Below, piece after piece: positions 8,732-18,323 of a stretch of 64,000 nucleotides of DNA (its first letter is position 1; each line of letters begins with the position of its first letter). Source of the DNA: DASTFP01 sp963816855 (GTDB lineage: Bacteria > Verrucomicrobiota > Verrucomicrobiia > Chthoniobacterales > Terrimicrobiaceae). The notes under the pieces are model-generated. The model worked only from the letters and a program-made list of their open reading frames with translations. It searched no databases and had not been told where the DNA came from. The translations under genes and the position numbers were made by a program. Location: contig CAWFMA010000009.1 in NCBI GenBank assembly GCA_963816855.1, forward strand, positions 120,626 through 184,625, in the 5' to 3' direction.

Positions 8732-9033
8732 AGACTGTTGAAAAACCCCCGCATGTCACGCGCGAGCTCTTTGGGGCACCTATCGGTGGAGGGACGAAGG
8801 AGCATCCCCGATGAGGGGCTGTGACTGAGGTGCGACGCCGAGAGAGGCCCCAAAGAGTTCGCGCCCTCCGGGTTGCGCCAATTTTCGGCCCTCACGGTGT
8901 CGCCAAGCTTCTCCCTCGCGCCACAGCTTGCGGGGAGATGGGGACCCCGCAACCCCATCAAGCCTGCGCTTGGCTCCTTGCCATCTTCCCAAAATTGACT
9001 GCAACGTGGCATACGCGGGTTTCTCAACAGTCT
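8732..9033. repeat. inverted-repeat (MITE-like) element, full copy
   Basis: A roughly 300-bp element starts agactgttgaaaaacccc and ends gggtttctcaacagtct, so the last about 28 bp are an imperfect reverse complement of the first. Inner parts also pair: gagctctttggggc near 8764 with gccccaaagagttcgc near 8850. The unit could therefore fold into a long hairpin. It encodes no protein. Related copies lie at 52119-52298 (complete, short), about 12941-13134 (right arm) and 6240-6500 (degenerate). Confidence 0.75.
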
Positions 9034-9044
9034 TCTAGGGAGAA

Positions 9045-9701
9045 CTACTCCGACAAGACGGACTTGAGGAAAGCGGTCTCCGGACCTAAGGAATCTCCGC
9101 CCGTCCCGATGACTTCGTCGATTGTGCCGCTTAGCTTAACCGCCTCACATTGCGCAGAATCCTGGCCGGGCTGGAAAACCAATAGCGTATCCGGCGCCTC
9201 ACCCTCGCAGAGATACGCGGCGACCGGGCCGAAAACAAAGTTGGTTTCCGTCGCATTGCAGGTCGGCAGATACACCCGCAACACTCGGGGATCGTAATAG
9301 CGGAAATAGAGCTGCTTCCCCTCCGGGCTGTTGACCATCAGGAACGTCCGGAAATGTTTACGCAGGGTCTTGAAATCCGCGGCGCTGACAACAAAAATGC
9401 CCCAGTGTTTTCCCCATCCTTGCGCGATCAGCGTCTCAAGCAACCGTGAGTCCCCTGGCAATCGGACCAAGTAAGGAGCATAGGCTTCGAGCATTTTTCC
9501 CTGCATTCCCTCGTAAAGACTCTGATATTCCTCGCCGGAGCTGCGCAACATCACCAAAATCCTCAAAGGGTCGCGCGTCGCATCGAGGACGGCAAAAAGA
9601 GGCCCGCCGATGTTTCGCAGAATATTGACCAAGTCTTGTTGTAGCGGCGTCAACGTAACCGCTTCCAAGGGCGCCGTTGCGGATAGCGGCGAGTCAGGCA
9701 T
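9045..9701 (-). CDS. DUF4123-domain T6SS effector adaptor (Tap/TEC type)
   Basis: This 218-aa protein matches the DUF4123 adaptor fold. It has LFAVLDATRDPLRIL near the N-terminus, PYLVRLPGDSRLLETLIAQG, WGIFVVSAADFKTLRKHFR, and the hallmark LYFRYYDPRVLRVYLPTC. DUF4123 proteins bind an effector and load it on the VgrG-PAAR tip, and they are not themselves secreted. ATG 9701 overlaps the stop of the PAAR gene by 8 bp, consistent with coupling; an ATG 11 codons upstream would overlap more. A DUF4123 gene between PAAR and downstream cargo predicts that the next genes include an effector. Confidence 0.88.
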   Translation of the reverse strand: MPDSPLSATAPLEAVTLTPLQQDLVNILRNIGGPLFAVLDATRDPLRILVMLRSSGEEYQSLYEGMQGKMLEAYAPYLVRLPGDSRLLETLIAQGWGKHWGIFVVSAADFKTLRKHFRTFLMVNSPEGKQLYFRYYDPRVLRVYLPTCNATETNFVFGPVAAYLCEGEAPDTLLVFQPGQDSAQCEAVKLSGTIDEVIGTGGDSLGPETAFLKSVLSE

Positions 9702-10267
9702 TTTGAGCGGCTTTGGCCTTTTCGCACTCTTCACAGAACGGCGTATCAGTCTGCAGGGCCGCGCCTTGAGAAGGGGTGCAGATCATCACGGTGGGACAAC
9801 CCATTGCGATCTTATTGGGCGGACCGATCGGCTCGAGAATCGTGTTGCCCAAAAAACAAGCCGGAAGGTTGTTGATCATCATCGTTGAGCACCCGTCGAT
9901 CACGACTCCGGGACCGTGCGGCGGAACCGGAAAAGGCGTCACGCAGGCGTGAATGTCGGCCCCGGCGGCTGAAGAAGTTATCGTTGAACCCATCGAGACA
10001 GCCGCGACTGGCTTTGGTCGCCTCTTCGGCGGCTTTGGCGGCGGGAGCGCCTGGAGTCCCAGCGGCCGCCAGGGTAGCGGCTTGAGCCACCTGTATGGTC
10101 GTGTCCGAGACCTGTTTGGCAGCCTGGAGCGCAGCGGCGACCGCCGCCGGCACGCCACGCCAGGCGGGCAGGAAGCCAATAAGAACATTCGGGCTGCCCG
10201 GACCCGGTTGAAGAACAGGCGGCAGAGGATGCAGGACCGGATCAGTGATTCTCGCGGCGGGAGGCAT
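9694..10267 (-). pseudogene. PAAR-domain T6SS spike-tip protein, one frameshift
   Basis: The N-terminal frame from ATG 10267 reads MPPAARITDPVLHPLPP and VLIGFLPAWRG, then an Ala-rich insert. A second frame reads SMGSTITSSAAGADIHAC, PHGPGVVIDGCSTMMINN and PPNKIAMGCPTVMIC. Together they are a PAAR protein of the long-insert type, which sharpens the VgrG trimer and carries cargo. The frames meet near 10005-10015, in the Ala-rich part after AEEATKA. The C-terminus ends in a Cys pair (FCEECEKAKAAQNA). It sits between vgrG and the DUF4123 gene. As read, only a truncated product would be made; one indel error in the assembly would equally explain it. Confidence 0.85.
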
Positions 10268-10450
10268 AGTTTTTTCTATCGGTAGGGCTGTAGTGAGCAG
10301 AATTTTTTCTGTTTTTCCGCCAGAGGCGGAATTTTAGCAGCCTGTCAGGCAGGGAGACTTCGCTGGTCAACCGCAATCCATCCAGAAAATTGGAGTTCGA
10401 TTTCAGGTCCGACAAGCTGCTAGTTGGACTTCTGTCCGGTTTTAGAGTCG

Positions 10451-12800
10451 TCAGCCACCACAGGCTCCGTCGGGTTGGCCTTGCTTGGGATTCGTAGGCT
10501 GGGTTGGCGCGGCATCCTCGGCTGCATTGGGTTTACTGCCGCTTCCTGAGCCCGCAGAACCCCCGCTATTGATGAGAACCATGGTGCCCTGGATGGTGAC
10601 GCCGGCAGGGTTAATATCCACGAACCCGCCCGGTCCTTTGATGGTAAGCTGCGCGCCTGCCTCGATGACAACCTTCATGCCCGCTTTCAGGTGGATTTCC
10701 TCGACCCACGTCTAGCGCGTGTTTGCTGCCGACTTTCTCCTGCTGGTTGCCTCCGACCGTCAGAGATTGACTACCGTCGATTTTCTGGTTGCGGTTGGCG
10801 GCGACGTGAAGGTGATCGTCCTTCCCAATGAATTGCTTCCTTATCTGTTCGATTTTCTCCTGCTGGCCTCCTCCCACTGTCAAAGATTGATCTTTGTCGA
10901 TCTTCTGGTTCTGAACGCCCGTCACATGAAGGTGATCGTTCTTCGCGACCTGTTCCTTCTTGACGCCTTGGATCACGATGTCTTGATTGCCATCGCCATC
11001 GATTCCACCGATGAGCAGTTCCATGTTGCCACCAACTTGCTCGATATGGTTGCGATGCACCTTGAGATGCTTGTCGCGATAAACCATCTCGCGTTGATCA
11101 CCTGCCTTTGAGCCGTCTTTCTCGCCGCCGACCGTCAAGTGCCGATCGTGCGAGACAGATTCCATCGAATCGTTGAGCACGCGGGTGTCCGCGTTACGTT
11201 GCGCATGGACGAACACCTGCTCTTTGCCTTTGGTGTCGTCAAATCGCATCTCGTTGTAACCTCCTCCGCCCGGCGTCGAGCACGACTTGACTCCGCTCAC
11301 CTTGTTGTCCTTCTTATGCTTGGCGTCGGGTCCATCGCCAAGGTAGGGCGGCATTTGATCAGCGTTATAAACGCTGCCCACGATGATTGGCTGGTCGGGA
11401 TCCCCTTCAAGAAAATCGACAATCACCTCTTGACCGACTCGCGGCCAGAAACTTGCGCCCCATCGTCGTCCCGCCCAAAGCTGGCCCACGCGGACCCAGC
11501 AGGAGCTATCGGCGTTATTCTTCCCTTCGCGATCCCAATGAAACTGCACCTTGACCCTGCCATACTTATCGGTGAAAATTTCCTCGCCCGCGGGGCCCAC
11601 GACAACGGCCGTCTGCGTTCCGGGAACGGCCGGTTTGGCCGTCACCCGAGGGGGACGGAACGGCAAGGCGAGCGGAATACATGTAAAGTTGTTGCTATAG
11701 GCGAAGGCCTGACCGCTGGACCGGTAATTATCCAGCCTGCAGCCGTGCTGCACCGAAGTTAGGACGTAGGCGCCGTTCGCATTGTAATGGCGATCGAGGG
11801 TAAACTTGAAGCCACTCGTCAACTGGCGGCACTGGGAAGCCCCCTGGATGAGCAGAGAGGGCAATGCTTCCTCCTGCATGCGAATCTCGACGGTTCGGCG
11901 ATTGTCCTCGAAGATCTTTTGAAGCTCCTCGGGCTGTTCCCCCCCGCCGCCGCTAATGCCATCGAACCGCTGCGCGTACTCGCCCGGAAAATCGTACAGC
12001 TCGAGTTTCTGGTTGTTGGCGACGCTCAACTTATGATCGACCGTGCCCACCGCCACGCTGTCGATGATCGTCTTGCTAGCCTCCAAATGCTTGTGCGGCA
12101 ACTCGAAGCAATGGTCCCAGAGGGTGTATTTTCCGGAGCGCAGCTCTTGTGTCTTTACCCACGAATAGATCCGGTCTTCGTCCCGAATGCCACCCTCGAC
12201 GGCCTCGTAAATAATCTTCGAGGCGACAGGAAGGTCGGAATGACTTGCTGGTGTGTTCGCAACCACCATCTTATGATTGCCCGAGCTGTGCTTGAAGAAA
12301 TAGTACATGCCTTCTTCTTCCAAGAGCCGGCAGGCGAAATTGAAATCGGTCTCGCGATACTGGACACAGTAGTCGCGCGGGTGAAAGGTGCCCTGCAGCT
12401 CGAAGGAGACATCCAGCCCATCGAAAACTTTCTTTAAGATGTCCGGTACATTCATGTGTTGAAAAATGCGCGACTGCGCCCTGCGGGTAAGCAGCCAAAA
12501 CTGCGGCACAATTTCCAACGTATACTCGGTAAAGATCACACCCCGCTCCCCCGCGTTCGCCCGGCTGCAGATCCCATTGAAAAATCGTTTTTCTTTGTTT
12601 GGAAGCTCAATTTCGACCGTCACATTTTGACCAAGCAGCTTTTCGAACGGAACATCAGTTTTGTTTTCCGCCAGAACTTCGAGGTGAAAGTTAAACAGCT
12701 GGCTGACTCCTTCGTGGCCGCTAAGGCCAATCAGAAAAAGCTTATCCTTGCCCAGGGGAGTTTGAATCGCGAGAGGCCTTCCATCCTGTGTGTAGCTCAT
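10451..12800 (-). CDS. vgrG: VgrG (TssI), T6SS spike protein, frameshift near C-terminus
   Basis: From ATG 12800 (MSYTQDGRPLAIQTP) this is a full VgrG. A gp27-like base covers about residues 1-400 (RDYCVQYRETDFNFACRLLE, DFPGEYAQRFDG). A gp5 OB-fold follows near 440 (EEIFTDKYGRVKVQFHWD, WAGRRWGASFWPRVGQEV). Then come the NEMRFDDTKGKEQVFVHAQ block and DUF2345-like beta-helix repeats (KNDHLHVTGVQNQKIDKDQS and similar, three times). The main frame runs to 10611, but from about 10710 the family sequence continues in the next frame (EEIHLKAGMKVVIEAGAQ), ending at 10451. A third frame ending at 10420 gives a more natural tail (ADDSKTGQKSN). Upstream in-frame ATG 12896 is rejected for lack of family likeness. 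Confidence 0.9.
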
Positions 12801-12940
12801 AAATTCCAAGGAAAAGGCGAACGGGTCGAAGGCAAAAAAGCCTGCGCTTTTGGCACGTTCACTCCATAAGATGCCGAAAAACGCGGACGCGAACAAGCAA
12901 ATTTCCTATGCGGCCCTCGAATGGATCAAGGGCCAGTTCC

Positions 12941-13134
12941 AAAAAGGGGCTGTGACTGAGGCGCCATGCCGAAAGATGGCCCAACGCGCTCATGCCCTCC
13001 GGGTTGCGGCAATTATCGGCAGCTCTCTACGTCGCCAACCTCGTCCGTAGCGCTGCCCTACGGCCTGCTCTGGACCACTTGCGATCCTCCGAAAATTGAC
13101 GGCACCGTGGCATGACTGAGCTTTTCAACAGTCT
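12941..13134. repeat. right part of the gactgttgaaa inverted-repeat element
   Basis: The sequence from aaaaaggggctgtgactg through gccctccgggttgcgg to gcttttcaacagtctctc matches the right half of the element at 8732-9033. A left arm is missing. It lies between vgrG and the unknown gene at 13385. Confidence 0.6.
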
Positions 13135-13174
13135 CTCTAAGTGATTCAACCCTTGCCTTGGGCCTGTCGGCCTC

Positions 13175-13375
13175 CTACGCTTTGAAGATTGCCGAATATT
13201 TGATGGTGTTGAGGAACGGCTTCAAATCAATGTGTCCCGTGGATGCCCGCGCCATCTGGACTTCAAACAGGCCGCGCCAGGCGGCGGGACCGCTAGGCAC
13301 GGCGTTCTCCAGCGCTGGCAAGCAAACGACGCCGATCGTTTTCTCATTGAAGGTCCTTGCGATTGGCGGCGCGCA
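13175..13375 (-). other. possible gene remnant
   Basis: On the minus strand, the last about 55 codons before a stop at 13175 read like a natural protein C-terminus (LPALENAVPSGPAAWRGLF, ARASTGHIDLKPFL, IKYSAIFKA). The opposite strand here gives unlikely protein. No start or upstream domain survives because the plus-strand gene begins at 13385, so it could be the relic of a gene truncated by rearrangement. Low confidence. Confidence 0.25.
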
Positions 13376-13384
13376 ACGCAAACC

Positions 13385-14455
13385 ATGAAGAAGTTTGTGG
13401 CTACGATCGTCGATGGCGCTCCAAGCTTCGATCCGGCCCGGGAATATTACCGAATGTTTCCGCAAGAGCCATCGGCCTTGTTGCAACTTACTCTGGTCGG
13501 GCTTCCCATCGATGGACCCGTCATTTCGATAGTCGACATGACCTTCGAGAAGGCGATTGAAAAGATGATCGAAGGGTCCCGGCACGGGTTCATGACGTTC
13601 TTGTTGATCGAACACGGCCATTTTATAGGTTCATTCGACAATCCGGTCGGCTTGACGATGCCTCTCGCTTCGGACACGTCGGTGCTCTCAACGGAGGAAG
13701 TGTTCGTCGAATTGCGCCGGCTGAAGGAACTGGAACCCGATTTCACCAAGGAAGTCGACCCAAAGAAAGTTAAGGATCTCCAAACTAACAATGGTATTCT
13801 TAGCAAGGCGATTTTGCTGCGCATCGACCGCAAACTGCGGCAATTCCGAAATTCTGGAATTGCCGAGGTCGAAATCCGGGCCTGCAATCTTGGAGCGAAC
13901 CGCAGTGCTCTGGCCGCCTTGGGCGACATTCTTGATGTTCTCGCGATTAGCGCGCCTAATGCGGGGATGTTCTACGCCAGGGTGGAGCCGACAGATCCGC
14001 GCCACCCCAACCTTTTTCGTCGCAATGTGCGCTCTTTGCGTCAGTGGGCAGGCATGCCGCCCGGCACCGGCGCGTCATTGTTTCTGGACAATCCCGATGA
14101 AGGGACGGGCGTTCAGGGTGCGCAACGCCGCCCGGGCGCGCTTCGGGGCAGCGAGGCGAACCGCGGGGCCGCGGGAAACGGCGGAGGCGTAGCCCTCCGC
14201 GTGGACGTTTTGGGATCAGACCACGATAGAATTCGCACGATCTCGGCGGCCACGCCCGATTGGAGCGCGGTGGCGCGCTTTGTGGCTCGAAACATCATGA
14301 GCCCATCGCGCTACTCGGGCCGGGGACCTTTCTTTATCGCCGGCATGGAAACGCGTGACTCCAAGGGACGACCATTCACGCTCCCGTTGGATCCTGTCTA
14401 TAAAGCCTCTTTGGTCACCTACCTTCCTCCTTTCAAAAAGTTCCGCGGCTCATAG
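13385..14455 (+). CDS. hypothetical protein in the T6SS island
   Basis: This 356-aa soluble protein starts MKKFVATIVDGAPSFDPARE and has no signal peptide. I do not recognise its family. An IAEVEIRACNLGANRSALAAL stretch near residue 160, followed by VLAISAPNAGMFY, has the look of a Rossmann-like strand-turn-helix. A hydrophilic Gly-rich insert (ALRGSEANRGAAGNGGG) follows, and the C-terminus is PVYKASLVTYLPPFKKF. It stands alone on the plus strand between vgrG and clpV, both minus, so it has its own promoter. Position suggests a T6SS accessory or cargo protein; nothing in the sequence proves this. Confidence 0.6.
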   Translation: MKKFVATIVDGAPSFDPAREYYRMFPQEPSALLQLTLVGLPIDGPVISIVDMTFEKAIEKMIEGSRHGFMTFLLIEHGHFIGSFDNPVGLTMPLASDTSVLSTEEVFVELRRLKELEPDFTKEVDPKKVKDLQTNNGILSKAILLRIDRKLRQFRNSGIAEVEIRACNLGANRSALAALGDILDVLAISAPNAGMFYARVEPTDPRHPNLFRRNVRSLRQWAGMPPGTGASLFLDNPDEGTGVQGAQRRPGALRGSEANRGAAGNGGGVALRVDVLGSDHDRIRTISAATPDWSAVARFVARNIMSPSRYSGRGPFFIAGMETRDSKGRPFTLPLDPVYKASLVTYLPPFKKFRGS

Positions 14456-14627
14456 GCAAGGATGGATCGGCTCGACGACAAGGTCGGGGTTACGGGGCCT
14501 TATTTTCGGCGAGCTCACGATTCCGAAGGAGGCTTCGGTGAGCAATATTGCGAAGCCCAGATTCGCATTTTCGCCGGGGAAGAACGTCATTTCGAGAGGC
14601 AAAACTCCCGCGTCCAACGCCGCTCTC

Positions 14628-17300
14628 TCAGCTAAAATCGTAGACAAATTCCCTGTCCTTGACGCCGATGTGCAGTTTTGCAGGGGGATTGCCCTCAAGC
14701 ATCCGATTGAGAAATTGCCGACTGATCTCGGGAAGGAGCGTCTGCGTCAGGATTGCATCCACCATTCGTCCTCCGCTCTCGAGCTCTGTGCATCGGCTGG
14801 CGATCAATTCGACCACCGCTTCGTCACAGGAGAATGGGACTCGGTGGGTTTCCGCCAGGCGATTCTCGATTCGCGAGAGTTGCAACCGGATGATCGATTT
14901 GAGCATGTCGTCGCCGAGGGGATAGTACGGAACTACGACCAGACGGCCAAGGAGCGCGGCCGGAAACGTCTTCAACAGAGGCTGGCGCAGCGCCTTGGCG
15001 ATTCCGTCCGGCTCCGGCTTGAGTTCCGGATCCTTGCACATGTTCATGATTAGGTCGCTGCCGACGTTCGTCGTCATCAGGATTATCGTATTCTTGAAAT
15101 CAATCAGCCTTCCCTCGGCATCTTCCATGATGGCTTTGTCAAAGACTTGGAAGAATATCTCATGCACATCGGAGTGGGCCTTCTCCACTTCATCGAGCAA
15201 GACCACACTATAGGGGCGTCGCCGCACCGCCTCGGTCAGCACACCCCCCTCGCCATACCCGACGTATCCCGGCGGCGAACCTTTCAGCGTGGAAACCGTG
15301 TGCGCCTCTTGAAATTCACTCATATTGATCGTGATGAGGTTGCTTTCCCCGCCGTAGAGTGTTTCGGCCAGTGACAGCGCGGTCTCGGTCTTCCCAACCC
15401 CGCTCGGGCCAGCAAGCAGAAAGACGCCGATCGGTTTGCTCGGGTTGTCCAATCCAGCGCGCGAGGTCTGGATCCGGCGGGCAATCGCGTCGAGGGCGTG
15501 CCTTTGACCGACGACGCGCCTTTCGAGGCTGTTGGCGAGGTTCAAGACAGCCTGGATTTCATTCTTTACCATTCTGCCAACGGGAATCCCCGTCCAATCC
15601 GCCAGAACCGACGCCACGGCCTGGCGATCAACACTCGGAAGGATGAGCGGATTCTCGCCTTGTAGCGCCGCCATGTTCTCCTCCAGTTTGCGCAACTGGT
15701 CCAAAAGAGAGGCGCGGTCGATCGCGGGCTCGTTGTCGTTTGATTCGCCTTTCTCAGGCGGCTGCAACTGCTGTCGCAGTGAAAGGATTTGGGTGACCAG
15801 GTCGCGCTCCTTCTTCCAATCCGCTTCGAGCACCGAGAATTGCTTGTTCTCGTTCTCGAGCGCCCCCTCTATTTTCGATTGCCGTTCCCGATGCTCAATC
15901 CCAATGCTCGATTCACGGTCGAGAATTCGAAGCTCGGCTTCCAGCCCTTCGATCTTTCTGCGGCAATCCTCGACGCGCGGCGGTACGGCGTGCTGGCTGA
16001 TTGCAACCCGGGCACAGGCCGTGTCAATAAGGCTTACGGCTTTGTCGGGCAATTGGCGCGAAGGAATGTACCGGTGGGAAAGTCGTGCTGCGGCTTCGAG
16101 GGCTTCGTCGAGAACCGACACCTTGTGATGTGCCTCAAGCACTGGCGCAAGGCTTCGAATCATTCGGACCGCCTTCTCTTCGTCAGGTTCCTCGATCTTT
16201 ACGACCTGAAAACGCCGTGTCAGCGCGGGATCTTTTTCAATATACTTCTTGTATTCGCCCCACGTCGTTGCGGCGATCGTTCGCAGCGTCCCCCGGGCCA
16301 GGGCCGGTTTGAGCAGGTTCGCCGCGTCGCCCTGGCCCGCTGTTCCCCCCGCGCCAATGAGCGTGTGCGCTTCGTCGATAAACAGAATGATGGGCTTGGG
16401 CGAGGCTCCCACTTCATCGATAATCTGACGGAGACGGTTTTCGAATTCGCCCTTGTAGCTTGCGCCTGCTTGCAAAAGACCGAGATCGAGGGAGCGCAGC
16501 ACAACGTCCTTGAGTGACGGCGGCACGTCACCAGCCGCGATTTTCAGCGCAAACCCTTCGACCACCGCTGTCTTTCCGACGCCGGCCTCGCCGGTCAGAA
16601 TCGGATTGTTCTGCCGTCGGCGCATCAGGATATCGATGATTTGCCGGATCTCCGTATCGCGGCCAACAATCGGATCGATTTCGCCCTTGCGCGCCTTTTC
16701 GGTCAGGTCAACGGAAAATCGCGCCAAAGCTTCCTGCTTTCCCATGAGGCCGGGAGTGGTCGCGCCCTCCACGGCCTGCGAGGACATTGCGGCGGTCGCG
16801 CCTGCCTGAGCATCCATCGAATCCTCCGGCGAACCCTGCACGATTCTTGGGAGATCATCGGAAAGTTCGTCCGCCTTTATCTTCGCGAATTCCCGCGAGA
16901 TGGCGGCGAAGACATTGCGAAGTCCCGGGGTCCTCAGCAATCCAAGGACCATGTGTCCCGTGCGAACTCGCGGTTCGCCGTAGAGCAGCGACGCGTAAAG
17001 CCACCCGCGCTCCACCGCTTCCTCGAGGTGAGGAGAAAAATCGGAGATGGCCGTCGCTCCTCGCGGCAATTTGTCCAGAGACGCGGTGACGTCTCCGGCG
17101 ATGCGAGATGGATCCAAACTCGAATATTTGACGATGCGATGAATGTCGGAGTCCGGAAGCTGCAGCACCTGCTGCAGCCAGTGAACAAGCTCGACATACG
17201 GATTGCCTCGCATCTTGCAGAAAACCGTCGCGCTTTCCATGGCTTTGTAAGCCAATGAGCCAAGCCTTCCAAAAAGGGCGGTTCGTTTGATTTCAGCCAT
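14628..17300 (-). CDS. clpV: ClpV (TssH), T6SS sheath-recycling AAA+ ATPase
   Basis: This 890-aa protein has the full ClpV layout. An N-terminal ClpN-type domain (YVELVHWLQQVLQ) binds contracted TssC. The first AAA+ module has Walker A GEAGVGKTAVVEGF near residue 230 and Walker B ILFIDEAHTLIGAGG. A coiled-coil middle region spans about 430-560. The second AAA+ module has GPSGVGKTETALSLAETL near 630 and VVLLDEVEKAHSDVHEIF. It disassembles contracted TssB/TssC sheaths in the cytoplasm. It starts 9 bp after tssG stops, last in the tssA-to-clpV series. No catalytic residue is missing. Confidence 0.97.
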   Translation of the reverse strand: MAEIKRTALFGRLGSLAYKAMESATVFCKMRGNPYVELVHWLQQVLQLPDSDIHRIVKYSSLDPSRIAGDVTASLDKLPRGATAISDFSPHLEEAVERGWLYASLLYGEPRVRTGHMVLGLLRTPGLRNVFAAISREFAKIKADELSDDLPRIVQGSPEDSMDAQAGATAAMSSQAVEGATTPGLMGKQEALARFSVDLTEKARKGEIDPIVGRDTEIRQIIDILMRRRQNNPILTGEAGVGKTAVVEGFALKIAAGDVPPSLKDVVLRSLDLGLLQAGASYKGEFENRLRQIIDEVGASPKPIILFIDEAHTLIGAGGTAGQGDAANLLKPALARGTLRTIAATTWGEYKKYIEKDPALTRRFQVVKIEEPDEEKAVRMIRSLAPVLEAHHKVSVLDEALEAAARLSHRYIPSRQLPDKAVSLIDTACARVAISQHAVPPRVEDCRRKIEGLEAELRILDRESSIGIEHRERQSKIEGALENENKQFSVLEADWKKERDLVTQILSLRQQLQPPEKGESNDNEPAIDRASLLDQLRKLEENMAALQGENPLILPSVDRQAVASVLADWTGIPVGRMVKNEIQAVLNLANSLERRVVGQRHALDAIARRIQTSRAGLDNPSKPIGVFLLAGPSGVGKTETALSLAETLYGGESNLITINMSEFQEAHTVSTLKGSPPGYVGYGEGGVLTEAVRRRPYSVVLLDEVEKAHSDVHEIFFQVFDKAIMEDAEGRLIDFKNTIILMTTNVGSDLIMNMCKDPELKPEPDGIAKALRQPLLKTFPAALLGRLVVVPYYPLGDDMLKSIIRLQLSRIENRLAETHRVPFSCDEAVVELIASRCTELESGGRMVDAILTQTLLPEISRQFLNRMLEGNPPAKLHIGVKDREFVYDFS

Positions 17301-17309
17301 AAGTCTTTA

Positions 17310-18323
17310 TTATCCTCCGTTGACGACCAACTCGTCTGCGTCTCGCACGAACGGTTTGCTCTTCAACCACGTTGTCCATCCAAGCAGACCAGCTTTTCCC
17401 AGGCAGGTTTCGGGAACTTCCTCCGCCTTCAATACCAGCTGGACATCCCAAAAGTATTCCTGTCCCGCGTAATTCAAAACCCAGCATTTCAATCGCCGAA
17501 AGGCGTCGCCCACGGGGAGCATCCGATAGACATCCTTAAGCCTCATCGCCCCAAGACGCAGCCTGAACTTCAATTGAGTTTCCCACACTCGCGAGCCGAC
17601 GATCGCCGTCGCTCCGAGCGTGCCCGTCTCAGGCGATTCGCCGAGACGACATCGGCTGTCGGACGGAAGGGTCAACCACTGCCCGACAAACGTCAGGACC
17701 TTGGCGGGAATGCCAAAGAAGTCCGCGACAATTTGTTCCAATCCCTCCGCATGCCGCGTCTTGCACCCGAGATGTCCCGAAAAGTAAAGCTTCGCGTTAT
17801 CGGGAAGGGCGTCACAATTCCGCAGCGGGTCTGAGCCGATTCCAAACAGCGCGCCGATGTACGTGGGAAAACGAGCCTCCTTCGGCCGATCCATGTCAAC
17901 CGCCTTTTGGTTCGTAGCCCAGCAACGGTAGAATAGCGAAAGGATGCGATGATGAAAGACATCAAGGAACCTCGCCAGCGTAGGGTCGTGAGCGTGGCGC
18001 AAGCGGTCTCGCGCGTATTCGGTGATGTGGAGCGGAATCGGCCCGTTTGGACCGAGCAGGCCAAGAAAATTCACGGAAAGCTTCGCGGGGCGGTCCTCAG
18101 CGGCCGGACGAAATTCTGCGAGGGTGGAGGGCGCAAAGGCCAACGAGGGCACCTGGCCGAGGCGGAGGACATCGTCGCGGGGACTTAACGATTTTCCGAT
18201 CCGCGGCTTGGCAGGGAACCGGTTTTCAATGAGCCGAAGCGCGCGAAAGAAGTCGAACGCGAACGGCTCGGCGGCAAGCCGGTCCATTAACTCAGATGTC
18301 TGCTTCCCAGTCGAGTCGGCCAT
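17310..18323 (-). CDS. tssG: TssG, T6SS baseplate wedge protein
   Basis: This 337-aa protein of the TssG (ImpH/VasB) family begins with the typical LAAEPFAFDFFRALRLIE. It contains FLGLLGPNGPIPLHITEYA, FLDVFHHRILSLFYRCW and GATAIVGSRVWETQLKFRL, all conserved in the family. TssG joins two TssF and one TssE in each baseplate wedge around VgrG. Its start overlaps the end of tssF by 37 bp, indicating coupled translation, and clpV follows after 9 bp. Length is normal. Confidence 0.96.
   Translation of the reverse strand: MADSTGKQTSELMDRLAAEPFAFDFFRALRLIENRFPAKPRIGKSLSPRDDVLRLGQVPSLAFAPSTLAEFRPAAEDRPAKLSVNFLGLLGPNGPIPLHITEYARDRLRHAHDPTLARFLDVFHHRILSLFYRCWATNQKAVDMDRPKEARFPTYIGALFGIGSDPLRNCDALPDNAKLYFSGHLGCKTRHAEGLEQIVADFFGIPAKVLTFVGQWLTLPSDSRCRLGESPETGTLGATAIVGSRVWETQLKFRLRLGAMRLKDVYRMLPVGDAFRRLKCWVLNYAGQEYFWDVQLVLKAEEVPETCLGKAGLLGWTTWLKSKPFVRDADELVVNGG

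Noticed and set aside
10719..12437. Long plus-strand open frames opposite vgrG
   Set aside because: Antisense shadows of vgrG, low-complexity translations with no family likeness.
12871..12943. Plus-strand start MPKNADANKQISYAALEW running into an inverted-repeat copy
   Set aside because: Only about 24 codons before the repeat and no recognisable domain; could be a truncated gene but unsupported.
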